From Bidens hawaiensis (lineage: Eukaryota > Streptophyta > Magnoliopsida > Asterales > Asteraceae): a stretch of 64,000 bases of DNA. The stretch covers positions 372,001 through 436,000 of the forward strand of contig JAIQDT010001093.1 in the NCBI GenBank assembly GCA_021521415.1, read 5' to 3'. Positions 43,363 to 55,844 of this stretch are shown one piece after another. The number at the start of each line of letters is the position of its first letter. The first letter of the stretch is position 1. Both the position numbers and the translations under genes were made by a program. The notes beneath the pieces were generated by a model. The model saw only the letters and a list, made by a program, of their open reading frames with translations. It ran no database searches and had not been told where the DNA came from.

Positions 43363-45112
43363 TTAAGCTCTTTTTGATTGAAGACGCTTTAAGCTTTTAT
43401 GATCAGTGTACACGATAAATCTTGCTCCATAGAGATAGTGTCTCCATATCTTTAATGCAAAGATTATGGCGCCTAACTCTAGAACGTGAGTTGTATAGTT
43501 CTTTTCGTGCACCTTGAGTTGACGAGAGGCATAAGCGATTACTTTCTTGCGTTGCATAAGTACGCATCACAAGCCGTAATGAGACGCGTCACTAAAGACA
43601 ACAAAATCCTCAGTACCTTCTGGCAAGGCCAGTATAGGTGCTTGGGTAAGCTTTTGTTTGAGTATATCGAACGCCTCTTGTTGTTTTGTTCCCCATTCGT
43701 ACTTGACGTTTTTGCGAGTTAGAGAAGTTAGGGTAATGGTTATACGAGAAAAGTTTTCAATGACCCTTCGATAATAGCCAGCCAAACCAAAGAAACTTCG
43801 AATCTCGGTTGGCGACTTTGGAATTTCCCACTTCGAGATGGCTTCGATTTTAGCGGGATCCACTTGAATACCATTGAAGTTGATGACGTGCCCAAGAAAT
43901 TGTACTTCGTGCAACCAGAACTCATATTTTGAGAACTTGGCGTACAACTTTTCGGCTCTAAGTATTTCAAGTAAGGTTCGGAGGAGAATTTCATGATCAG
44001 GTTTAGACTTAGAATAAATGAGTATGTCGTCGATGAATACCATAAAAAATTTATCTAAGTAAGGCTTGCAAATTCGATTCATCATATCCATGAACGCAGC
44101 TGGAGCATTAGTAAGTCCAAACGGCATGACCGTGAACTTATAATGTCCATACCTTGTTCGGAATGCGGTTTTCGGAAAATCCTCGGATTGAACTTTGAGT
44201 TGATGGTAACCAGAATGAAGATCGATTTTAGAAAAGAAACTGGCACCTTGAAGTTGGTCAAAGAGATCATCGATTCGAGGGAGTGGATAACGATTCTTGA
44301 TTGTGACTTTGTTGAGAGCTCGATAGTCGATGCACATCCTCATGGATACATCCTTCTTCTTGACGAAAGTATTGGCGCTCCCCATGGTGATGAACTCGGT
44401 CGAATGAAGCCTTTCTCAAGAAGTTTGTCGAGTTGTTTCTTTAATTCCTTCATTTCAGTTGGCGCTAAACGATACGGTGCCTTGTCGATCGGAGCAGTAC
44501 TGGGAATAAGATCGATCCTAAACTCTACTTCACGATCGGGATGGATTCCAGGAAGTTCATCAGGAAAGACATCAGAAAAGTCAGAGATTATAGGTACGTC
44601 CTTTATATCCTTTGGTTTGGATTCTTCAGTGACGTAGTCCATGAATGCTAAGCATCTTTGATTCAAATATTTGTTAGCCCTAATCATGGAAATTATGCTA
44701 ACTTGGCCAGCGTCTTTGACCCCTTCAATTCGATGGTTCATTTATCAGGGGCTTGAAGTTCAACAGTTTTGCTATTGCAAATGATACGAGCATGGTTGTT
44801 GAATAACCAATCCATACCAAGTACAATATCAAAAGTAGCAAGAGTCATTGGTAACAGTTGAATAGGAAGAGTATAACCAACTAAGAGGATTTTTCCGTTT
44901 TCAAGGGCTTCGGAGATTTTGACTATTTCGCCGCTTGCAGTCTCGACACTTAGAGTTTTATTTAATTTTGTTAGAGGTTCGTTTAATAGACTACAAAAGC
45001 TATAATCTATAAAACTAAAATTGGCACCCGAATCAAACAAAACTCTAGCATAGGTTTCGTTTACTAGAAACGTATCGGTAATGGTTTCCGGCATGTCAGC
45101 AGCCTTTTTCAT
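43363..45112 (-). pseudogene. pol: E4 protease, RT and RNase H
   Basis: Protease VLFDSGANFSFID (about 45035) and FDIVLGMDWLF are followed by [75 protein letters not shown] and the catalytic [10 protein letters not shown] (about 44035). RNase H shows [32 protein letters not shown] and YTDHKSLK. Breaks: frameshifts near 44740, 44365 and 43385 and a TGA after HYGL (43564-43566). The segments between 43262 and 43363 continue RNase H in another frame. Confidence 0.9.
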
Positions 45113-45148
45113 GTCAAGGACAAAGACTCTTGTGTTTCCCTTCTTGTT

Positions 45149-46332
45149 TTAACCACTTCCACCCGCACCACCAGTCGCGGGTTTGTTCTTGGGACACTCG
45201 AAGCTTAGATGTCCCATCTCCTTGCAGTTATAACACATCATTTTCTTCTTCCAACAATCTGCCGTTGCGTGGCCGGGTCTTTGGCAGGATTCACAAACAG
45301 TTGTTGAAACGTGTCGGCATTTCCCTCGGTGGCGCTTTCTGCAAATCTTACAAAACGGTGCGATTGAATTAAATCCGATTCGGCTTTGATTTGCACCCTT
45401 GCCTTTGAAGTGGGTGCTTCCACCAGTTCTTCCTTGATTGTTGGCCGTTGTCATCTTCTTGTCTTCTTCTTTGTTGCGGACAAGGCCGCCCATCAAATAT
45501 CCAGCAAACTCCATCGCGGAGTCGGCAGTTTGAGGAAGATGAGACCTCACCATGTCGCGGATTTCCCGCGGCAATCCCTATATATATCTCGTGACTTTGC
45601 TGGACTCAGGGTTAACCAGCTGGGGAACCAGGCGACAGTACTCATGGAACTTCGTATTGTACTCTTGAATATTTGTCCCTACGACCTTATGATTTAGGAA
45701 TTTCGTTTGGATTTGGTCAGTTTCGTGCATCGGACAAAATTTCGCCATTAACATTGCTTTGAACTCTTCCCATGAAAGATTGTATAAAACTTGAAGTCCT
45801 TTGCTCAAGATAAGTGTGTTCCACTTCCACCATTCCAATGCCCCGCCCTTGAACATTTGGGCGGAGTATTGTATCATCTCTTGACTTGAGAACATTTGCT
45901 TATAATAACAATCGATTCCATCTCCTCGAGCCACCTAACAGTCGTTATAGCTCCTTTGTCTCCATGAAATTCTTTTGGCCCAAAATGCTTGAAGTCTTTG
46001 AACGAACATCCACCAATATTTAACTTCTTAAATTCTTGACGAATAACACCATCAGCATTTGACTCGTGAACACTCTCCTCAACATGGGATGGTTTCGGAC
46101 GGTATTTAACGGATTTTCGCGAGAGCTCAACAGATTGAGAATGTTTTGATTGTTTAGATTGAGATATTGCTTCGGACTTAGCCCTAACGGCTTCTTTTAT
46201 TATTCTTTGAATTTGATTCATATATTTATCGGGAATTGGTTCATCTTGTTCTTTCTCGGGGTCTTTCCCCTTTTCTTTTCGATTATCAGCATTATTTCGA
46301 GCTTTTTCAATGTTATTAATTTGTTGAGACAT
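45149..46332 (-). pseudogene. gag: E4 gag with two zinc knuckles
   Basis: The ATG at 46332 gives MSQQINNIEKARNNA. A charged N-terminus is followed by the gypsy gag domain (FHGDKGAITTVRWLEEMES, MFKGGALEWWKWNT, SWEEFKAMLMAKFCP, FLNHKVVGTNIQEYNTKFHEY). Knuckles CESCQRPGHATADC and CYNCKEMGHLSFEC lie near 45270-45200, preceded by another Cys/His cluster (CKICRKRHRGKC). A frameshift near 45885, TAG at 45578-45580 and TAA at 45149-45151 break it. The 240 bases up to the next ORF (46333-46574) are AT-rich and non-coding. Confidence 0.88.
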
Positions 46333-46574
46333 TATTCTTTTTCTTTTTCCACTTTTCTTTTTATCTTAAATTTTAACAAATTTCTTTCTTTAAACACATG
46401 TTTTATTTATTCAACATATGTATATATCGTATATGATATATAAATATATTATTACATCACACAAACATATATATACATTCTTACTTGATGTATATATTTA
46501 TTCTTATCCACACATAACACATATATCACACAAAATTACATTTAACACACACACTTCCTTTCCATCTCTCATCT

Positions 46575-47713
46575 TTAGTCCTTCATAAACATTCTCACCA
46601 TTTTGGTCAACTTGTTACACTTCCGAAGAAGCTTGTCTCCTATCTTCTTCTTTTTCTTCTCATCCATTGATATTTTCTTCCTCAAATCATTCGTGTCATG
46701 CAAAGCTCGATCCAGGTGCTCTTCCTGCGATTGAGGGATCTCATTGGGATATCCGTATCTTAGCGGAGGGTCACGGTAACCCATCAGGACTAAATCGAAA
46801 TGGTTCTTCGGCTCCGGATATGGAGATGCAGTCACATCAGATGAGTAGTTGAAGAACGCCTCGGCACCTTCGTTATGTTGGCAGATTTCGTCTGCTTGTT
46901 CTTCCTTCGTGGGGATCGTGCCTTGGAAGGGTGGGAAACTTGATGATTTGTTTCTCAGTTCCTCAAGGTATTGCATATACGGATCGACAGAGCCAAAACT
47001 CAGGTTTTGGGGAGAGAATAATTCCTCATTTGGGGTCGACACTTCATTTTGGTTCTCAGGGTATTCCTCTTCCGGTCCTCTTCAGATTCTTCCTCAGGTT
47101 CTTCTTCTTCCATTAATTTAACAGTCTCTTTCACAATCGGGGGCATTCGGAAACTCTCGTAGGGCTTCATTACTCTCATCTTGGGTTTACGGGATGGTCC
47201 TTCATCTCTGTTGGGACATGAGTCAAAGGCAGAGCTTCCATTGTGCCATATATGTTGATCAGAATGGCTTTGCATCCAGTCAGATGAGGGAGATCTTTGT
47301 TCCTCCTTGATTGGTCGGTTGGAGAGAAAAGCGTATGATGTGTGAGGATTTGGTGGTAGGTATGTCAAAACTCCAGTTGGGTAATACGGTGGTATCTCGA
47401 ATGGTTGATGTGTTGGGATCTCAGATGGGTGATATGTTGGAACTTCAGATGGATGGTACATGGGTATTGTTGGTGGGTGGTAGCTTGAATGCCTCGGTGC
47501 TTGATATCCTTGCCATGGTGTATTGTCAGATAGGTTGATCGGATTTTGTTTAGTACCGGGAAATTGAAATGGTTTGGTTAGGTCGTGTTCCACGTCTTGA
47601 TCAAAAAATGCTTCATAATAGTCTTCACTCATATTATGTTTGGGGAGACGTTCAGCAATTCCAGCCTCATTTGCTTTATGTACATAGTTCTTCATCATGT
47701 TCTTGAACGGCAT
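46575..47713 (-). pseudogene. E4 extra ORF upstream of gag, unknown function
   Basis: The ATG at 47713 is the first after the primer site and gives MPFKNMMKNYVHKANEAG. The protein has a Tyr/His/Pro/Ser-rich repeat of about nine to ten residues (YHPSEVPT, YHPSEIPT, HQPFEIPP), an acidic stretch (LMEEEEPEEESEED), and a second half containing VDPYMQYLEELRNK, a Glu-rich region and a Lys-rich end. A one-base shift near 47045 splits it into two frames (47713-47000 and 47042-46575). Total about 380 codons. It overlaps no known gypsy domain and precedes gag by about 240 bases. Ogre/Tat elements have an upstream ORF, but Tekay elements are not usually described with one. Confidence 0.65.
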
Positions 47714-47886
47714 CTAACATTTTGGGTGGTTTAGAGTGAGGAGGGAAAGACAAGGCTTACCAAATTATCTTATCCCTATTTCAAATAAAACAAGTAATGA
47801 AAATATTTTCCTATACTTGGATCGAAGCTTAGGTATTATCTTGTAATACCTAATTCGCTAAGATCGATGGCTCTGATACTAACACT
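47714..47886 (-). other. E4 leader and primer-binding site
   Basis: On the minus strand TAGTATCAGAGCC (47881-47869), a few bases from the LTR, matches the tRNA-iMet site with one change. The rest of the leader has no coding potential. Confidence 0.85.
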
Positions 47887-48861
47887 TGTCACACCCCAAA
47901 CTATGGCCTAGGCGTGTGACTCATATGTTGGTACCGCATTTGTAATTAAATCAGAGTTAAATTTGAAAGCGGAAGTCTTTATAAACATGTGGATTTATAA
48001 TATAATATTTACATACAAAAGACGAGATTTAAAAGTTTCCCGTTTAATGTTAAAAGATTACTTGTTTTATGTATACAAAACCACCATGCATTTTATGAAA
48101 AGTTAAACAAAAAGATCCGAGCTATCGGATATCTTGAGACTTCGCTACTCCAAGCCCTAGTTTTGTTCACCCGCAAAATGTTAAGAAAATACGTCAGCAA
48201 CGAATGCTGGTGAATATGCTTACGCTAAAAATATTTTCTTTACTTAATCACCCCTCGAGACAATGTAGGTCTCGACCCATCGTGGCTTAGGAATAACCAA
48301 GTTAAAATAACACAATTCATAAACTCAAGTCTCTACACTCGGATCCCCCAGCAAACACTGCATCGTTCGACTAGTTGAGTGCCTATACGTATACACAAGG
48401 TCATACTCCTCGCAAGCGAGCGTAATTGTGACCAGGTGTGATGTGCCTATCACATATGTAAGGATCCAGAGAAACGTACACGATAGCCTGAGGCCAGTGT
48501 TTATACCCTTGTTTATAAATGTTTTAGAGACACTTAGTCTAATGTAAAGTTTTTCATATAACATGTTTGACTCGTTTGAAAACAAGTTTGTAAAGTTGGG
48601 GCGTATTCACCTTTTTCAATTTGGATCGGCTTCAAACACCGTCCGAGGGTCTTTCCCCTTGCTATCTCGCACCTATAGTACGAGTATAACCATTTGTTAT
48701 TCGGATATACAATCCGACTTAAGACCTTTAGTCTTATATTATAAACTTTACCTCGATGAACTTTTAGTTCAAAATCTCTTTTACTTTAAAACCTTTACTT
48801 AGAAAGTAATATTATAAACCTTTAGTTTATTTACAAAATTCTACGTTTCTTTTTCTCTATG
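47887..48861 (-). repeat. E4 5' LTR, first 975 bases, cut by E5
   Basis: Aligns with 39665-40640 of the 3' LTR with scattered substitutions, and stops at 48861 where E5 begins. The G-box and TATA part of this copy is on the far side of E5 and outside the window. Confidence 0.92.
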
Positions 48862-49275
48862 TGTTGGTGCATAATGTCAGTAGTTCAGTATCTAGTGTTT
48901 TGTATGTGTCTGTAATCATGTTAGATTGGTTGTTTTGGTTTTAGATATGGTGTCACACAAGTTCTCCTGATGTAAGCGAACTTGTGGACAAGCGAAGTTA
49001 AGACAACTTCGCCTAGTCTGTTAGGCGAAGTTGTCGAGGCCTATATATGCCTAACTTTGGCTTGTTTAGAAAAAGTTTTTTTTTAGCAGTACGTGTAAGT
49101 GATATTCAAGATCACGTGTTGAAGAGTTGCAATACAACGTATTTATTAGTATTGTAACGTGTGTTTGTGTATCTTCTCAACGTATTATATATCTTACGCT
49201 CGTATCGTATTACGTGGGGATTCCGCACCCTCGTGTTACGAGATACTCCTGTGTAGATCCGGCTGAGAACCTACA
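48862..49275 (+). repeat. E5 5' LTR
   Basis: 414 bp, TG...CA ends. It includes a perfect hairpin with 14-base arms (GACAACTTCGCCTA / TAGGCGAAGTTGTC, 49002-49035, 6-base loop) and TATATAT six bases further (49042-49048). Its partner LTR is outside the window. Confidence 0.9.
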
Positions 49276-49771
49276 ATTGGTATCAGAGCTTTTGCTCCTC
49301 GTGATTATGTGGTTCGGGATTATCACACGGGTGTCAAGATCGTTCCGTTTGACTATTCGTGGAACAAGTTTACATTGAAATACCTAGTTTTTGTGTCTTA
49401 CCCATCTCCCACCATCAAATATAACCCATTACACCTTCACATACCTCGCAATACGTCAAATTAAAACCTGCAAAAACCTTGTGTTCATCAGGCGAAGTTG
49501 CCGTCATCGTTTGTAGGGTTTAAGCGAACTTATAAGGTTTAAGCGAAGTTATGGAGAAAGCGAAGTTGGGAAGTTATGCAAAGTTAAGTTGTTAAGCGAA
49601 GTTATAGTGCAAGCGAAGTTAAGGACAAGCGAAGATAGGAAGAAGCAGCGAAGTTAAGCAGGCGAAGTTAAGCTCAAGCGAAGTTAAGCACAACTTCGCC
49701 ATCTGATCACTGTTCAAAATAAAGAAAAATTAAATACTTTCTTTGTATTTCGAGACGTGTTTCTTTCAACT
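49276..49771 (+). other. E5 primer-binding site and leader
   Basis: TGGTATCAGAGC at 49278-49289 is the tRNA-iMet primer site. From about 49490 to 49700 the leader has about ten GCGAAGTT motifs, mostly in the same direction, ending with AACTTCGCC just before gag. No protein is encoded. Confidence 0.88.
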
Positions 49772-52411
49772 ATGACTTCGATAAACATTACAGAACTGGT
49801 AAAAATGGAGGTTGAAGCCGGTTCAGCAACTAAAGCTCCAAAAATGCTTAAGGGTACCGATTTCGTTGCATGGAAAGATCGGTTTGAACAGTACGTGAAG
49901 TATCAAGACGCTAAGATGTGGGTTTGCATTCAAGATGGATACATTCCACCAACATCCTTGTTTGAAGGTCGTGATCAAATTAAGAAGTACAGTAAGATGG
50001 AGGAGGAGGAAAAGAAAATGTATGAGGCAGAGAGTAAAGCTCATGCAGCAATAACCATGGCTCTTCCACAAGAGATTCTTCATACCTTCAAGAAGTACAA
50101 AACTGCTAGAGAGCTATGGGAAGCACTAGAAAATCGTTATGAAGGTAATGTGGGGATACGTGCTTCCAAGACAAAGCTGCTAAAAACCCAATTCTCTGTA
50201 TTCAAGTACTTGAAAAATGAATCACTTGACGATATCATCACCAGATATTATCACTTGATGACCGAACTCAGTAATTACTCCATTGAATACAAAGAAGAAG
50301 AGATAGTAGAGAAACTTCTTGATGCTCTTCCACCGAAATGGGAAATGTATACGGTTTTGATGAGAGAGGATAAGGAATTTGCCAATATTGATTTGGAAAT
50401 AGCAGTCAACAAGTTACGAAATTTTGAACTTAACATGGTTCGAAAGGAGACACCAATTGATCAGGTTCAGGATCCGGTAATGTATGGTGCGAAAGTCACT
50501 TCAAGTTCAAGTTCAAAGTCAGAATCCTCTGCCTACTACTCAAAGGGAGAATCAAATTCAAACTCAACTCGTGATGGTCATGTGATTCTCAATATGGATG
50601 GCGACGTATGTTTCGTAGCTGGAGGTAGTAATCCTTTAAAACCTCAAGCCACAACTGGAAATTTCTCGCCAAATGTTCCAAGCTACAACTACTCACAGAT
50701 GCCCATGAGTGTTAAATCAGCTGAACAACAGTTTGCTCTTTATGCATCCTTCATTGCATCTTATGAGAACTACATCAAAGGTAAAATAGTCGACCCTGCA
50801 CCTTTGGATGAAGACTATGATCAGATCGATGCTGATGATTTGGAGGAGATGGATCTGCAGTGGCAGATGGCTATGATAGTAAGAAGGGTAAAGAGATTCA
50901 TGAAGAAACGGGTAGAAAGTTCGTTGGAGAAAGACCAGGGTTTGATAAATCAAAGGTTCAATGTTACAACTGTCAACAGAATGGTCACTTTGCTAAGGAA
51001 TTTACAAATGAGAGAGTCGAACGAAGTCAGAACAGGCCTGCACAACAGAATGGGGGTGGTAGTGAGAATAGAGCTATGGTATCTAGACAGAATGGTGGAT
51101 ACAACTGGAATATACAAGTTGAGGAAGTGTTCGAACAGGCTAATTTGGTAAACATCGAAACTGGAGGAAGTGAGCGGGAGATGGGAGAAAATCAAGCATA
51201 TATGGCAGAAGTGAACGATCAGCTCTCTGAGGTAAGTTCTGAACCTCATTGTATACAATATGAAAATCTGTCTGAACAATTGAAAACAGTAACTGATCAG
51301 TTTATTAGTTTGAATGCACAATTTAAAACGTTAAAAGAAGATCATCACTACACTAAAACTAGAGAAAACAGTTACTCGGTAAAAATAAAAGCTAGTGAAA
51401 AGGATATCAGAAGTCTTAAAGCAAGTCTAGCTGATAAAATACAAGTAATTGATCTTAGTTATGAAGTGTTAGAAGAAAAAACCAAACTGATTGCTGAAAG
51501 AGATAAACAGATAGCTGATTACCAGGTAAAAGTGGTGGAACTAAACAGAAAAATTGAACAATTTAGAAACTCTTCAGCAATGCTTGATCACATCATAAGT
51601 GTTCAACGTTCCCCAGTTAACAAAGGGGGAATTGGATTTTCTAAAGTTCCACCATCGTATAACAATAACTATACCTATAATCCTAGTAATCAGAAATCTG
51701 CTGATGTTGAGATTAGTCAGACAGTTCCAGTCAAAATTTCGACTAAAGAACCTGAAGTTAATAAGAGCGAAACGAGTAAGCCAATTTCCAATGTTGAGAT
51801 TTCTGTTCCTAGCTCTGTCTCATCAAATTCGGACAAGTCATCCGAATAGGGTGAGATAAAAGAAAAGGTAGTGTTACTAAAACGTGGGGAGGAATATAAG
51901 CCTGATGAAAAGAATTATTCCCTAAACCCGTTCGTCCCACCATATGTTAGACAAACGGGTAGTAATGCAACCTCGACATCTGCAACAACTGTTGAGACGA
52001 AAGTTGAACACAGAAGTTGTTTCAGATGCAATTAAATAGGACACCTTATTGCTGATTGTCCTCTAAACTAGAGAATATTTAGAGGTATGAGGCCTTCGAA
52101 AACTGAGAATAAAAGGAATTTTAATTATAATACGGGTAAGATTGCGAACTCATCAAATTTCAGATATTGGACTAATCCAAGATTTCAAAGAAATCGGTCT
52201 TAGTTTTTCCCAGTTAACAACCAAACCAACAATTATAACTCAGTTAATTCACTAAGGTTTTGGATGGCCTCATAGTCAATCCTCGAGAAGGTTTCCTTTC
52301 AGAACTTACAGAAATCATTCTCAAACTGACTCTGGGCAACCAAAGTGCTGGATGCCGGTCAACAGATTTAATCGACCCAAGACCAGTAGGTCTTGGGTCC
52401 CCAGATTTTAA
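49772..52411 (+). pseudogene. gag: E5 gag
   Basis: The ATG at 49772 (MTSINITELVKMEVEAGS) matches E2. The gag domain is intact to about 50900, where a base lost from an A-run shifts the frame. The shifted frame carries the first knuckle, whose last Cys is Phe (CYNCQQNGHFAKEF), and the coiled coil, to a TAG at 51847-51849. Further stops follow, including one inside the second knuckle. The end, SWVPRF plus TAA (52409-52411), matches E2. The donor-like CTGAG/GTAAGT at 51228-51237 is conserved with E2. Confidence 0.88.
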
Positions 52412-52432
52412 TCTTTTTCTCTAATTGTGCAG

Positions 52433-55400
52433 GAACAGTCGAACAGGCTGTAAACAATCTGTGGGTTGTGGATAGTGGCTGTTCCCGGCACATGACTAGT
52501 AACAAGAATTTGTCACGTGATTGGAAACCTGTTCAAGGTGGTAGGGTTAGTTTCGCTGGAGAGAGTGGAGGTAGAATCAGTGGTATTGGAACTGTGACGA
52601 ATGGAAAAATGAAGTTAGAGAAGGTGAATTTTGTAGAAGAATTGAAGCATAACTTACTGAGTGTATCTCAGATTTGTGAGAAATAATACACGGTGCATTT
52701 TACTAAAAACGAGGCAATCGTCCTTTATCCTGGTTTCAAGATACCAGAGGCATGGGTGGTAATGAGAGCTCCAAGAGAAAAGAATACGTATGTAATGGAT
52801 ATGAGGTCAACTGAGATGACAACAGGAGAATCATGTCTTCTGTCAAAGGCAACTGAGTCTGAGTCAGAGTTATGGCATCGAAGAATGGGACATATACATC
52901 TTCGCAAGATGAATTACATTGTCAAGAATGGGCTGGTGCTTGGTGTTCCCTTAAAGAATTTTAACTTTGAAGATCAATGCTTGTCGTGCAAGAAGGGAAA
53001 ACAACATATAAAACCTCATCACTCCAATAAGGTTAACTCAATTGTCAGTACCCTAGACCTACTTCACATGGATCTCTTTGGTCCCGTGAATGTAAAGAGT
53101 CTAGGTGGAACATCATACTGCTTGGTTGTAACCGATGACTTCTCTCGATACTCTTGGGTATACTTTCTGAAGGCAAAAGATGAGACAGTTCAATTGGTAA
53201 TTAACATGATTACCAAGGTTGAAAATATTGTTGGGCGAAAGGTTAAGTTCATCAGGAGTGATAATGGTACAGAGTTCAAGAACTACCAGATGGAGATGTT
53301 CTGCTTACAGAAATGGATAGACCATCAATACAGCGCCCCGTATACTCCGCAACAAAATGGGGTAGCTGAGAGGAAGAATAGAAGCTAATTGAAGGAGCCA
53401 GAACCATGCTGGCAGATGCTAAACTTCCCGTGGTGTTCTGGGCTAAAGCTGTTGCCACAGCCTTTTATATTCTTAATCGTGTTTTAACTGTTAAAAGTTT
53501 AAATAAAACTTGTTATGAACTCATGCATGGTAGAAAGCCAAACCTGAATGGTCTTGAACCTTTCAGGTCCCCATGTACGATATTAAAGACAAACTCAAAA
53601 TTTGGTGAAAAAGCCGACGAATGTATTTTAGTCGGATATGTTGTTGGGACACCCAACAGAAGAGTCTTTAATTTATCGAACAGCAAGGTTGAGGTGGTAT
53701 GTAACACTGACATTACGAGTTACAAATCACCAAAGCCTAGCACGGGACCTGATGAAGCTTTTGACTATGATAAACTATTCAAATATTTTAATATGCCTTA
53801 CTTGGGTTTTGCAGAAGTTGATGTGAAAATTGCTTCACAGATTCTGTATGACGAGGAGGAGAATATTATGCAACGTCCGCAATACGACGAAAGTCAACCT
53901 TCCTCGTCAAGTGCCGTTGATACTCCTGCTGCCTCTACTGAAGAAGAATTCTACAACCCATTTCACTCTCAACATCAATCACCCACTGATGAACTCTCTT
54001 CGAATTTAGAAAACAATCTGGAAGTCGGTCCGATTCAGACTACTGCAATTCACAAAAATCACCCTTTGGGGAATGTGATAGGTAATCTGTCTGACGGTGT
54101 TCAAACAAGAAGAAGCTTAGATGAACACACATGGGTTTACGCAAGCATTAAAGACACGGGTATCATAAATGAATGCTTGTACACTTGCTTCATCAGCCAG
54201 GTTGAACCGAAGAATTATCAAATGGCTCTAAAGGATAGTTCGTGGGTCGAAGCCATGCAAAAAGAGTTAGCACAGTTCGAAAAGATGAAAGTATGGAAAT
54301 TAGTTGAAAAACCAGAGAATGTAAATGCTATTGGTACAAAGTAGGTTTTTAAATGTAAGAGAGATGAGAAAGGGATAATCATAAGGAACAAGGCAAGGCT
54401 GGTAGTAAAAGGGTTTAATCAGCAAGAAGGAATCGACTACAACAAAGTGTTTGCTCCTGTGGCAATATTGGAAGCAATTCGACTATTTTTGGCATTTGCT
54501 GCACACAAAGAGATGAAAGTGTTCCAATTAGATGTGAAAAGTGCCTTTTTAAATGTAAAGTCGATGAGGTGGTGTACGTTGAACAGCCTCCGGGTTTCCC
54601 TGACCCAGATTTTCCTGATCATGTGTACAAACTGAGTAAAGCTCTATATGTGCTACATCAGGCTCCTCGTGCCTGGTACGCAACTCTGTCTGATTACTTG
54701 CTTGAGAATGGGTTCGAAAGAGGAAAGATCGATAGCACGCTGTTTGTCAAGAGAAAAGGGGGTGATCTTCTACTCGTTCAAGTCTATGTGGACGACATCA
54801 TTTTTGCTGCATCAAGAGTCGCCATGTGTCAGGAATTTGAAACAGTCATGAAAAAGAGGTTTGAAATGAGCGCCATGGGCGAATTAACTTTATTTTTGGG
54901 ATTGCAGGTAGATCAGAAGAAAGATGGGATGTTTATTCATCAAACAAAATATGTCCATGATATGCTCAAAAGCTTCAAGATGGACAATAGCACTCCATTT
55001 GATACTCCAGTTTGCATCAACCACAAACTGGGTGCTGATTCTGACAGTGATGAAGACGTGGATCCCACCCAATATCGAGCAATCATAGGTTCTTTAATGT
55101 ATTTAACTGCATCTAGACCTGATATTATGTTTGCAGTTTGTCTTTGTGCTCATTTTCAGGCAAGCCCGAAGAAATCTCACATGAAGGGAGTGAAGAGAAT
55201 ATTGCGGTATCTCAAAGGCAAGCCTAAGTTGGGGTTGTGGTACACGAAAGGGAGAGAACTAGATTTGGTAGCTTACACAGATTCTGACTATGGAGGTTGC
55301 AATCAGAACAGGAAGTCAACAACCGGTGGATGTCAGTTTCTGGGAGGAAGATTGGTGTCGTGGCAGTGCAAAAAGCAGACCTCAGTAGCCATTTCCATCT

Positions 55401-55732
55401 GCGAAGCAGAGTACATGGCAGCATCGAACTGCTGCTCCCAGGTTCTTTGGATACAACAGCAATTGCGCGATTACGGTCTGAATTTCACTCAAACCCCTAT
55501 TTGCATTGATAACACTGTTGCAATCTCAGTAACTAACAATCCCGTCAAACACAGCAAAACTAAACATATTGACATTCGTCATCATTTTATACGGGATTGT
55601 GCTGAGAAGAAATTAATTGTGCTAGAAAAGGTTGATTCGTTGGATAATTTCGCCGATCTTTTTACTAAAGCGTTTGACCGATCCCGTTTTCAAAATCTTG
55701 TTGAACTTAATGGGATGATCAATCCCGAGTAA
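52433..55732 (+). pseudogene. pol: E5 pol: protease, integrase, RT, RNase H
   Basis: After CTCTAATTGTGCAG the sequence contains protease (WVVDSGCSRHMTSN), GAG-pre-integrase, integrase ([25 protein letters not shown]), RT ([11 protein letters not shown] near 54790) and RNase H ([26 protein letters not shown]), ending NGMINPE at 55732. Lesions: a lost base just after the start relative to E2, TAA at 52687-52689, a frameshift at about 53385, TAG at 54342-54344 and a lost base near 54555. It supplies the RNase H sequence that E2 lacks. Confidence 0.92.
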
Positions 55733-55844
55733 CCTTGTTTTCCGTTTTTCTTAAAAAACAAAAAAAAAACATCACTATCGCTTAGAATTATGTCGGTTGC
55801 TTCAGTTAGAAGGACACATCTTCGGATATGTTTGGTCCTTACTT
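55733..55844 (+). other. E5 spacer fragment with conserved dyad
   Basis: After an A-rich stretch, TCGCTTAGAATTATGTCGG, GGACACATC..GGATATGT and TTGGTCCT correspond to the start of the E6 and E1 pol-to-ORF3 spacers. E6 is inserted immediately after. Confidence 0.65.

Larger units (their letters stand above)
39665..48861 (-). mobile_element. E4: Ty3/gypsy chromovirus (Tekay-like) with an extra 5' ORF
   Basis: The 3' LTR (39665-41738) and the visible start of the 5' LTR (47887-48861) share TGTCACACCCCAAACT and continuing identity. Polypurine tract AAGGTGGGGAGGA (minus, 41751-41739) and an iMet-like primer site (47881-47869) fix the minus orientation. Coding order: extra ORF, gag, protease, RT, RNase H, integrase, chromodomain. 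The remainder of the 5' LTR must lie to the right of the window because E5 is inserted in it. Frameshifts and stops break every gene except the long integrase frame. Confidence 0.93.
48862..55844 (+). mobile_element. E5: Ty1/copia retrotransposon (E2/E6 relatives), decayed and interrupted by E6
   Basis: It starts with TGTTGGTGCATAATGTCAG inside the E4 5' LTR. It holds LTR, primer site, leader, gag and a full-length pol through RNase H, then a short part of the spacer, where E6 is inserted at 55845. ORF3 and the 3' LTR are not in the window. Gag and pol have many stops and frameshifts, more than E2 or E6, so it is the oldest or least conserved of the three. Confidence 0.93.
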
